Both the position numbers and the translations under genes were made by a program. The notes under the pieces were generated by a model, which did no database searches, was not told where the DNA came from, and worked only from the letters and a program-made list of their open reading frames with translations. Shown piece after piece: positions 6,960-13,296 of a stretch of DNA of 22,719 nt; within the stretch, counting starts at the first letter, position 1, and each line of letters opens with the position of its first letter. Source of the DNA: JBEIUL01 sp044356865 (GTDB taxonomy: Bacteria; Planctomycetota; Phycisphaerae; Phycisphaerales; SM1A02); NCBI GenBank assembly GCA_044356865.1, contig JBIKVN010000020.1, positions 1-22,719 of the forward strand, written 5' to 3'.

Positions 6960-6985
6960 GGGATCGGGAAGGGATCGGGATCGGG
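6960..6985 (+). other. G-quadruplex-type motif
   Basis: Five GGG tracts separated by 2-3 nt (ATC, AA, ATC, ATC) occur in a row on the plus strand, matching the usual G3+N1-7 quadruplex rule. The site is 134 bp upstream of the first gene of the plus-strand cluster and outside any coding region. Confidence 0.6.
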
Positions 6986-7102
6986 CGGCCCGGCATCGGG
7001 GCCCGGCGGCGGTGGCGGTTTGGGCGGGAAGGGTCGCGGTTCGTCTCGGGGTGAGGGGCGTCCTTCCGGCCGATGCTGTGGAATCCGGCCCCGGCCGGCC
7101 GA

Positions 7103-7108
7103 TAGGAT
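7103..7108 (+). promoter_or_regulatory. Putative -10 box of the first plus-strand gene
   Basis: TAGGAT ends 10 nt before the ATG at 7119. It fits the TAnnnT pattern found before other starts in the window. The AGGA within it could alternatively be read as a weak ribosome binding site. Confidence 0.35.
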
Positions 7109-7118
7109 CGCCTTCCCG

Positions 7119-7538
7119 ATGGCGACCGGACACGAATCGATCGACTGGACGGCGATCCTCGATTTCGCGGGGGCTTACCCCATCGAGGCGTTCGAGTTCG
7201 TCCGCGACGGCCTCGGGTACACCGTCTCGCGGATCCACGAGCAGCCGGAGTCGATGCCCCAGCTCTCGCGGCATGTCTCGGGCCAGCAGCTCTGCCTCGG
7301 GCTTCGCGACCATGCCCTCGACCGCTGGGGCATGATGGCGGCGACGGTGCTCCACTCCTGGAACATCCACCGGACCGACGACTTCGGCCGGATCGTCTTC
7401 GCGATGATCGAGCATGGGGTCATGAGCAAGACCCCGCAGGACTCCCTCGCCGACTTCCGGGGGGTGTTCGATTTCGGCGAGGCGTTCGCGCCCGCGGCGG
7501 TCGCCGCGTCCGTCCTGGATCGCGTCGGCCGCGATTGA
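7119..7538 (+). CDS. Small conserved protein, Minf_1886-like family
   Basis: The 139-residue product resembles a family of unknown function found, as far as I recall, mainly in Planctomycetes and Verrucomicrobia (named after Minf_1886). Visible features are an N-terminal helix with YPIEAFEFVRDGL, then a conserved core with HVSGQQLCLGLRDHALDRWG and the segment ATVLHSWNIHRTDDFGRIVFAMIEHGVMSKTPQDSLADFRGVFDF. There is no signal peptide or membrane segment, so it is cytoplasmic. Spacing to the next gene is short (27 bp to the chosen ATG), and it heads the cluster that leads into peptidoglycan synthesis, but no function follows from that. The ATG at 7119 was chosen because the upstream frame is low-complexity. 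Identification rests on recall of the family pattern, not on a search. Confidence 0.75.
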   Translation: MATGHESIDWTAILDFAGAYPIEAFEFVRDGLGYTVSRIHEQPESMPQLSRHVSGQQLCLGLRDHALDRWGMMAATVLHSWNIHRTDDFGRIVFAMIEHGVMSKTPQDSLADFRGVFDFGEAFAPAAVAASVLDRVGRD

Positions 7539-7553
7539 CGGGCCGGTTTGCCG

Positions 7554-7559
7554 TACTCT
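7554..7559 (+). promoter_or_regulatory. Putative -10 box of the AI-2E family gene (leaderless type)
   Basis: TACTCT ends exactly 6 nt before the ATG at 7566, the same spacing as before mlaE and the metallo-beta-lactamase-fold gene. No Shine-Dalgarno sequence is present. TTGACG at 7535-7540 is a partial -35 match, but the 13-bp spacing is too short to count on. Confidence 0.45.
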
Positions 7560-7565
7560 TCCGAC

Positions 7566-8966
7566 ATGCCCGATCCGGACGCCTCGGGACAACCAGCCGG
7601 CCCCGAACGGCGATCGCCGGTCCGACTGCACCTCTGGGAGTTCCAGGCGGTGCGGGACCTGATCCTCGTCGCGCTCGTGGTGGCCCTGGTGCTGCTCGGG
7701 TACCAGATGCGCTCGGTGACGGTGCCGCTCCTGGTGGCCTTGGCGCTGGCGTACCTGATCGAGCCGGTCGTCGCCTGGGGCTGCCGCCGCACGCGGCTCT
7801 CGCGGGTCACGGTGGTCACCGTGATGCTGTCGACGGTCGGGACGGTGGCGCTCGCCGCGGTGCTCGTGACGATCCCGCTCGTGGTGGGGCAGGCGCTCTC
7901 GTTCGTGAGCAACGTGCGCGATGGCCAGTACTCGCGGCTGGCCCATCGCGCGATCGAGTTCGCGCCCGAGGAGTATCGCGGCGAGCTCGCGAAGGCGGTC
8001 GGTTGGCTCGATTCGCTGCGCGAGGGGACTCCGGTCGACGCGGCGCCCGTCGAGCCGGTCGCGGGGGAGGTCGCGGCCGAGACGCCGCCGGTTGACGCTT
8101 CCGAGGCTTCCGAGGCTTCCGAGGCTTCCGGGGCTTCCGAGGCTTCCGAGCGCCCGCTTTCCCGCGACGAGATCCGCCTCCTGGTCGCCGAGGAGATCGC
8201 GAAGGCCTCGGCCGCCGGCGACGCGGTCGAGCGCGGCGGCCTGCTCGGCCGGATCGGCGGCTCGCTCGGGGCCGCGGCCGAGACCGTCCTGGGGCTCTTC
8301 CTCGGGGCGGTCGGCCTGGTGCTGACGCTCTTCCTCGTTCCCTTTTACCTCTGGTTCTTCAGCGTCTACTGGCCCGACATCACCCGGTTCTTCGCGGGCC
8401 TCGTGCCGGTCGCCCACCGCGGCCGCGCCGACGAGCTGCTTGGGGCGATGGACCGGGCGATCTCGGGCTTCGTGCGCGGCCGCATCACGGTGGCCTTCAT
8501 CATGGGCGTGATGTTCGCGATCGGCTGGAAGTTCACCGGCGTGCCGTACGCGATGGCCCTCGGGCTTTTCGCGGGGGCGATCTCGATCGTGCCGTATCTC
8601 GGCGGCGTCGCGCTGCCGATGGCGATCGGGCTGCTCTTCTTCGACCAGATCCAGCTGGCGCCCGAGATCCGCATGGCCTGGTGGGGCATCCTGCTCTGGC
8701 CGACCGCGGTGTTCACCGTGGTGCAGGCGATCGAGGGCTATGTCCTCACGCCGATCATCGCCGGCAAGGCGGCGGATCTCGATCCGGTCACCATCGTGGT
8801 GGCGATCCTCGCCGGCGGGGCCCTGGCCGGGGTGTACGGGATGCTGCTGGCGATTCCCGCGGCGGCCTGCGTGAAGATCCTGCTCAAGCAGGTGGTGTTG
8901 CCGCGGCTCCGGGCGTTCGCGCGGGGTGAGGTGAGCGACCCGCTGCCCTTCGACGAGACGGCGTAG
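7566..8966 (+). CDS. AI-2E/PerM-family membrane transporter
   Basis: The 466-residue protein has the AI-2E transporter (YdiK/PerM/TqsA) layout: two N-terminal membrane segments (around residues 30-75), a third (about 85-110), a long soluble loop, then several C-terminal segments. The loop ends near residue 240. The C-terminal part carries SGFVRGRITVAFIMGVMF and the family-typical AGAISIVPYLGG and IEGYVLTPIIAGKAADLDP stretches. Family members export diverse small molecules or ions; the substrate cannot be predicted. The loop contains an unusual Ala-Ser-Glu repeat encoded by a 9-bp minisatellite (8097-8150). ATG 7566 was preferred over TTG 7548 because a TACTCT box lies between them, 6 nt before the ATG. 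Murein genes follow 72 bp downstream. Confidence 0.88.
   Translation: MPDPDASGQPAGPERRSPVRLHLWEFQAVRDLILVALVVALVLLGYQMRSVTVPLLVALALAYLIEPVVAWGCRRTRLSRVTVVTVMLSTVGTVALAAVLVTIPLVVGQALSFVSNVRDGQYSRLAHRAIEFAPEEYRGELAKAVGWLDSLREGTPVDAAPVEPVAGEVAAETPPVDASEASEASEASGASEASERPLSRDEIRLLVAEEIAKASAAGDAVERGGLLGRIGGSLGAAAETVLGLFLGAVGLVLTLFLVPFYLWFFSVYWPDITRFFAGLVPVAHRGRADELLGAMDRAISGFVRGRITVAFIMGVMFAIGWKFTGVPYAMALGLFAGAISIVPYLGGVALPMAIGLLFFDQIQLAPEIRMAWWGILLWPTAVFTVVQAIEGYVLTPIIAGKAADLDPVTIVVAILAGGALAGVYGMLLAIPAAACVKILLKQVVLPRLRAFARGEVSDPLPFDETA
8097..8150 (+). repeat. 9-bp minisatellite, six units, coding
   Basis: Six tandem copies of GCTTCCGAG (the fourth reads GCTTCCGGG) encode ASE-ASE-ASE-ASG-ASE-ASE in the loop of the AI-2E family protein. 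The copy number can change by slippage without shifting the frame. Confidence 0.9.
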
Positions 8967-9038
8967 CGGGAGCGGAGGATGGCCGCCGGGGGATGGATCC
9001 CGCGGCGGGGAACTCGGACTCGACGAGGAACGGAAGCC

Positions 9039-10538
9039 ATGAGATTGGATCGACTGCTCGAGGGCATGGACGCGACGCTGCCGGTGGGCGGCGAAGGCGT
9101 CGAGATCTGGACGGTCGCCGACGACAGCCGCACGGTGCGGCCGGGGGCGCTCTTCGTGGCCCGCGGCGGCAGCGCCCGCGACGGCCGCGACTTCCTCGCC
9201 GACGCGAAGGCCCGGGGCGCGGTGGCGGCGCTGGTCTCGCGCGATGCCAGCGCCGGGGCCTTCGGCGACGGCGCCGTGGTCCGCTGCGACGATCCCGCGG
9301 CGCTGGTCGCCGCGATCGCCGATCGCTTCCACGGGAATGCCTGCGCGACGCTGCCCACCGTCGGCGTCACCGGCACGAACGGCAAGACCACGATCGCCTA
9401 CCTCGTCCACCAGCTGCTCGCCGCCGGCGGCAAGCGGGCCGGGCTGATCGGGACGGTCGAGATCGACGACGGCCTGCGCCGCGTGCCGAGTTCGCTGACC
9501 ACGCCCGGCGCGGTCGAGCTGAGCGAACTCTTCGCCCGCATGCTCGACCATGGCTGCGCCGCGGTCGCCATGGAAGCCTCGAGCCATGCCCTCGACCAGG
9601 GCCGCGTCGACCGCGTGCGCTTCGAGGTCGGCATCTTCACGAACCTGACCGGCGACCATCTCGACTACCACGGCACGATGGAGCGCTACGCCGAGGCGAA
9701 GGCCCGGCTCTTCGCGCGGCTGCCCGCGAGCGGCACCGCGATCCTCAACCGCGACGACCCGTGGTGGACCGCGATGGCGAAGGGGCCCGCGCGGCGGCTC
9801 ACCTGCACGGCGAAGGGCGATCCCGGGGCCGAGTGCGCGGTGTCGATCGAGGAAGTCCGCCTCGAGGCGATGCGCTGCCGTTTCCGCGGGCCCTGGGGCG
9901 AGTTCACGATCGACCTGCCGCTGGTCGGGCGGCACAACGCGATGAACGCCCTCGAGGCCGCGGCCGCCGCCTGGTGCCTCGGCGTCGACGAGGCCTCGCT
10001 CCGGAGCGGACTCGAGCGGTGCTCGGCCCCGCCCGGTCGGCTGCAGCCGGTGCGGGCCGAGCGCGACGGCGGCGGCTTCTCGGTGCTCGTCGATTACGCC
10101 CACACCGACGATGCGCTCCTGAATGTGCTCACCGCGCTTCGGCCGGTGGTGCCCGAGGGCGGGGCGCTCCGCGTCGTCTTCGGCTGCGGCGGCGACCGCG
10201 ACCGGACCAAGCGGCCGCGGATGGCGAAGGTCGCCTGCGACCACGCCGACGAGGTGGTGGTCACGAGCGACAACCCCCGCACGGAAGACCCGCAGGCGAT
10301 CATCGCCGACATCCTCGCGGGCGTGCCCGAGGATTCGCGCGGCAAGGTCCGGGTCGAGCCCGACCGTTCGGCGGCGATCGCCCTCGCGGTCCGGGCCGCC
10401 CGCCGCGGCGATGTCGTGCTCATCGCCGGCAAGGGCCACGAGGACTACCAGATCGTCGGCACCGAGAAGCGTCGCTTCGACGACCGGGCCGAGGCCGAGG
10501 GGGCGCTGCGGAACCGGATCGCCGAGGTGAAGCCATGA
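9039..10538 (+). CDS. murE: UDP-N-acetylmuramoyl-L-alanyl-D-glutamate--2,6-diaminopimelate ligase (MurE)
   Basis: This is a cytoplasmic Mur ligase of 499 residues that adds the third amino acid to the peptidoglycan stem peptide using ATP. The ATP loop TGTNGKTT is at residues 111-118 (Lys116). MEASSHALDQGRV, FTNLTGDHLDYHG and the YAEAKARLF segment, with the Lys expected to be carbamylated, follow. DNPR is at 411-414 in the C-terminal domain; this motif selects meso-diaminopimelate rather than lysine. ATG 9039 was chosen because GAGGAA lies about 9 nt upstream. An ATG at 8979 in the same frame has its purine run too close and would add a 20-residue Arg-rich leader. The stop overlaps the murF start as ATGA, so the two ligases are coupled. 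Confidence 0.96.
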   Translation: MRLDRLLEGMDATLPVGGEGVEIWTVADDSRTVRPGALFVARGGSARDGRDFLADAKARGAVAALVSRDASAGAFGDGAVVRCDDPAALVAAIADRFHGNACATLPTVGVTGTNGKTTIAYLVHQLLAAGGKRAGLIGTVEIDDGLRRVPSSLTTPGAVELSELFARMLDHGCAAVAMEASSHALDQGRVDRVRFEVGIFTNLTGDHLDYHGTMERYAEAKARLFARLPASGTAILNRDDPWWTAMAKGPARRLTCTAKGDPGAECAVSIEEVRLEAMRCRFRGPWGEFTIDLPLVGRHNAMNALEAAAAAWCLGVDEASLRSGLERCSAPPGRLQPVRAERDGGGFSVLVDYAHTDDALLNVLTALRPVVPEGGALRVVFGCGGDRDRTKRPRMAKVACDHADEVVVTSDNPRTEDPQAIIADILAGVPEDSRGKVRVEPDRSAAIALAVRAARRGDVVLIAGKGHEDYQIVGTEKRRFDDRAEAEGALRNRIAEVKP

Positions 10539-11983
10539 GTGAAGGCAAGGTTGAGGCCCCACGGGAATCGCGACCGCAGTTCCTCTCGCTGGCCGAGATC
10601 GTCGCCGCGACCGGGGCCCGGCTTGCCGCCGGGCCGGGAAGCGGAGCCCTCGTCGGCGTCGGCACCGACACGCGGGTGGACCTCGCGGGCCGGCTCTTCG
10701 TGGCCCTGCGCGGCGATCGCCACGACGCCCACGACCACCTCGCGGCGGCGGTTGCGGCGGGGGCGGCGGCGCTGCTGGTCGAACGGGTGCCCGACCCGGC
10801 GGCGATCGGCGAGGTGCCGGTCCTCGTCGTGCCCGACTCGCGCCGGGCCCTCGCCGACCTCGCCCGGGCGTGGCGGTCGCGGCTGCCCGTGGCCCGCTGC
10901 GTCGCGATCACCGGTTCGAGCGGCAAGACCACGACCCGCCGCCTCGTCGAGGGCATCCTCGGCCGTCGCTGGCGGGGCACCGCGAGCCCGAAGAGCTTCA
11001 ACAACGACCTCGGCGTGCCGCTCACGCTGCTGTCGGCGCGGCCCGACGACCGGTTTCTCGCGATCGAGATCGGGATGAACCGGCCCGGCGAGATCCGCCC
11101 GCTGGCCGAGCTGGCCCGGCCCGAGGTCGCGATCGTCACCATGGTCGGCCGGGCCCACCTCGAGGGACTCGGCTCGGTCGAGGCGATCGCGACCGAGAAG
11201 GCCTCGATCCTGGCGGCCCTGCCCGCGAACGGCCTCGCGATCGTGAACGGCGACCGGGCGGAACTGCTCGCGGCGGTCGAGCGGCTCGGGCTGCGCTGCC
11301 CGGTGCTTCGCTTCGGCCGCGGGCCGGGGAACCACCTGCGCCTCGCGGGCCGCCGGGCCGGCGGTTCCGGCCAGCGGATCGAGACCTCGGACGGCCTCGT
11401 CGCCGAGCTTTCGCTGCCCGGCGAGCACAACGCGGTGAACGCCCTGGCCGCGATCGCCGCCGCCCGCCACCTCGGGTTCGTCGACGCCGAGATCGCCGCG
11501 GCCCTGCCGGGCGTCCGTCCCGAGGCGATGCGGCTCGAACGGGTCGAGCTCGGCGGCATCGGCTTCCTGAACGACGCCTACAACGCCAATCCCGACGCGG
11601 TGCTCGCGTCCCTCGCGACCTTCGCCGAGCTCGCGGCCGGTGCGGACCGGCGGGTCGCGATCCTCGGCGACATGCTCGAGCTCGGCCCGGCCAGCGAGGC
11701 CCTGCACGAGGAGGTCGGACGGGCGGCCGGGTCGCTGCCCGGCCTCGGGCGGATCGAGGCGGTCGGCCGGTTCGCCCCGGCGACGCTGCGGGGGGCGGCG
11801 GCGGCCGGCTTCCGCGGCGAGGCCCGGTTCCACGCGGGGCTCGGCGAGCCCGAGCTGGCGGCGATCCTCGACGGCCTCCGGCCCGGCGACGCGGTGCTGC
11901 TCAAGGGCAGCCGCGGCTCGGCCATGGAGCGGGTGCTTGCGGCGGCCGGGGCCCGGTGGGGCGAACTCGCGGCCAGCGCCTGA
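10535..11983 (+). CDS. murF: UDP-N-acetylmuramoyl-tripeptide--D-alanyl-D-alanine ligase (MurF)
   Basis: The 482-residue product is the Mur ligase that adds the D-Ala-D-Ala dipeptide to complete UDP-MurNAc-pentapeptide in the cytoplasm. Motifs in order are an N-terminal GTDTR...GRLFVALRG domain, the ATP loop TGSSGKTTT (residues 126-134, Lys131), SFNNDLGVPLTLL, EIGMNRPGEI, GRAHLEGLGS, GEHNAVNALAA, NDAYNANPDA and LGDMLELG. All are typical of MurF rather than MurC, MurD or MurE. Its ATG overlaps the murE stop by 4 bases, so expression is likely coupled. A 98-bp gap with a hairpin separates it from mraY. Confidence 0.96.
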   Translation: MSEGKVEAPRESRPQFLSLAEIVAATGARLAAGPGSGALVGVGTDTRVDLAGRLFVALRGDRHDAHDHLAAAVAAGAAALLVERVPDPAAIGEVPVLVVPDSRRALADLARAWRSRLPVARCVAITGSSGKTTTRRLVEGILGRRWRGTASPKSFNNDLGVPLTLLSARPDDRFLAIEIGMNRPGEIRPLAELARPEVAIVTMVGRAHLEGLGSVEAIATEKASILAALPANGLAIVNGDRAELLAAVERLGLRCPVLRFGRGPGNHLRLAGRRAGGSGQRIETSDGLVAELSLPGEHNAVNALAAIAAARHLGFVDAEIAAALPGVRPEAMRLERVELGGIGFLNDAYNANPDAVLASLATFAELAAGADRRVAILGDMLELGPASEALHEEVGRAAGSLPGLGRIEAVGRFAPATLRGAAAAGFRGEARFHAGLGEPELAAILDGLRPGDAVLLKGSRGSAMERVLAAAGARWGELAASA

Positions 11984-12035
11984 AACGATCCTCGGGCGTG
12001 TGGTGAACCGTTCGCCGCTTCGCCGATGAATTGCG

Positions 12036-12057
12036 GCCGGCGGTCGCCCGCGCCGGC
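12036..12057 (+). promoter_or_regulatory. Hairpin in the murF-mraY gap
   Basis: GCCGGCG (12036-12042) pairs with CGCCGGC (12051-12057) around an 8-nt loop, 24 bp before the mraY ATG. The sequence after it is TTCCCTCC, without a clear T-run, so it may be a processing or attenuation structure, or only GC-rich chance pairing. Confidence 0.35.
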
Positions 12058-12081
12058 TTCCCTCCCGCCGGCCGCCGACCG

Positions 12082-13272
12082 ATGCTCTACATCCTGACGC
12101 AGCACTTCCAGCAGTGGCTGGACGATGTGGGGCTCTTCCGCATCGTCCAGGTGTTCACCCAGGTCGAGTTCCGGGCCGTCGCCGCGGCCCTGGTCGCGTT
12201 CACGCTCGTCCTCCTGGCCGGGCCGCGGACCATCGCGTGGCTGACCCGCCGCAAGGTGGGTGACCAACCCGAGTTCTACGTGAAGGAACTCAACGAGAAG
12301 AGCGAGTCGAAGCGGGGCACGCCCACCATGGGCGGGATCCTGATCGTCGGCTCGATCCTGCTCACGATGCTCCTCCTCTGCGACTTCGTCTGGAGCCGCT
12401 ATGTGCATCTGGCGATCGTGGTCCTGCTCTGGCTCGCCGCGGTCGGCGGCTTCGACGATTGGCTCAAGTTGAACGCCGCCCGACGCGGACCGGGGACGCG
12501 GGAGGGGCTCTACGCCTGGGAGAAGCTCCTCTTCCAGTTCGGGCTCGGGATCCTGGTCTCGTGGATGCTCTGGCGGCTGAACGCCGCAAGCGGCAGCCCG
12601 GCGGCGATCTCGCTCAACCTGCCGTTCCAGCGGACCTACTCGCCCGAGACCCGTACCGCCGCCGAGCTCGCGGTGCTGAATCCCGCGGTGATCACCCTCG
12701 GCGTGGTCGCGTTCACGGCGATCGGGGCGTTCGTGATCGCCCTCTTCAGCAACGCGGTGAACCTGACCGACGGCCTCGACGGGCTCTCGGCCGGCACGGT
12801 GACCATCGCGGCCCTCGTGATGGTCGTCCTCTGCTTCACGGCGAGCAACCAGGCCGCGGCGGGGTTCCTGATGGTGCCGTACGTGCCGGGCGGGAAGGAA
12901 CTCATGGTGATCGCCGGGGCGATGGTGGGGGCGTGCCTGGGGTTCCTCTGGTTCAACGCCCATCCGGCCTCGGTCTTCATGGGCGACACCGGGTCGCTCT
13001 CGCTCGGTGGGCTGCTGGCCTACCTCGCGGTCGCGATCCGGGCGGAGGCGCTGCTTCTGGTCCTCGGCGGGATCTTCCTGCTCGAGGCGGCAAGCGTGGC
13101 GATGCAGGTCGGGTTCTTCAAGCTGACCGGCGGGAAGCGGATTTTCCGCTGCGCGCCGATCCACCATCACTTCCAGATGGGCGGGCTGGTCGAGACGAAG
13201 GTCACGATCCGGATGTGGATCGGGGCGGCGCTCCTGGCGCTGGTGACGCTGTCGCTCCTCAAGCTCCGCTGA
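12082..13272 (+). CDS. mraY: Phospho-N-acetylmuramoyl-pentapeptide-transferase (MraY)
   Basis: The 396-residue polytopic inner-membrane enzyme transfers phospho-MurNAc-pentapeptide from the UDP precursor to undecaprenyl phosphate, giving lipid I. Motifs in order are SKRGTPTMGGI after the first membrane segment, GGFDDWLK with the Asp pair at 125-126, NLTDGLDGLS with Asp230 and Asp233, HPASVFMGDTGSLSLGG with Asp302, and PIHHHFQ with His361-363. All catalytic positions known for the family are present. ATG 12082 was preferred over an in-frame TTG at 12031 because the latter adds a Pro/Arg-rich leader unlike the family. No Shine-Dalgarno sequence is visible. It is slightly longer than the E. coli enzyme, with an extra loop around residues 190-215. 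Confidence 0.95.
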   Translation: MLYILTQHFQQWLDDVGLFRIVQVFTQVEFRAVAAALVAFTLVLLAGPRTIAWLTRRKVGDQPEFYVKELNEKSESKRGTPTMGGILIVGSILLTMLLLCDFVWSRYVHLAIVVLLWLAAVGGFDDWLKLNAARRGPGTREGLYAWEKLLFQFGLGILVSWMLWRLNAASGSPAAISLNLPFQRTYSPETRTAAELAVLNPAVITLGVVAFTAIGAFVIALFSNAVNLTDGLDGLSAGTVTIAALVMVVLCFTASNQAAAGFLMVPYVPGGKELMVIAGAMVGACLGFLWFNAHPASVFMGDTGSLSLGGLLAYLAVAIRAEALLLVLGGIFLLEAASVAMQVGFFKLTGGKRIFRCAPIHHHFQMGGLVETKVTIRMWIGAALLALVTLSLLKLR

Positions 13273-13279
13273 AGGGCCG

Positions 13280-13285
13280 TACACT
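13280..13285 (+). promoter_or_regulatory. Putative -10 box of the PBP2 gene
   Basis: TACACT within CCGTACACTCCGG lies 11 nt before the ATG at 13297, in the 24-bp gap after mraY. Nine of ten bases match the block before the OmpA-like gene. It could provide a separate promoter for the PBP2-rodA pair. Confidence 0.4.
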
Positions 13286-13296
13286 CCGGCCGCCCG

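Larger units (their letters stand above)
6693..7118. other. Divergent intergenic region with promoters and G-runs
   Basis: These 426 bases separate the minus-strand OmpA-like gene from the plus-strand gene cluster. They hold a TACACT box for the former (6824-6829), a TAGGAT box for the latter (7103-7108), a 7-bp inverted repeat (6796-6816) and a run of five GGG tracts (6960-6985) within a very G-rich plus-strand stretch. The direct repeat GGTTCTTCC occurs at 6696-6704 and 6711-6719, overlapping the OmpA-like ribosome binding site. Open frames crossing the region look like out-of-frame shadows. Confidence 0.6.

Noticed and set aside
8979..9038. Upstream in-frame ATG of murE
   Set aside because: It would add a 20-residue Arg-rich leader not typical of MurE, and its purine run abuts the ATG. 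The ATG at 9039 has a well-spaced GAGGAA.
6750..10562. Very long minus-strand open frame (1270 codons) antisense to the AI-2E and murE genes
   Set aside because: Its composition is Arg/Pro/Gly/His-rich without any recognisable domain, and it lies opposite well-identified genes. Long antisense frames are expected at this GC content.
12031..12081. Upstream in-frame TTG of mraY
   Set aside because: It adds a Pro/Arg/Ala leader with no ribosome binding site, while the ATG at 12082 begins directly with the family-like N-terminus.
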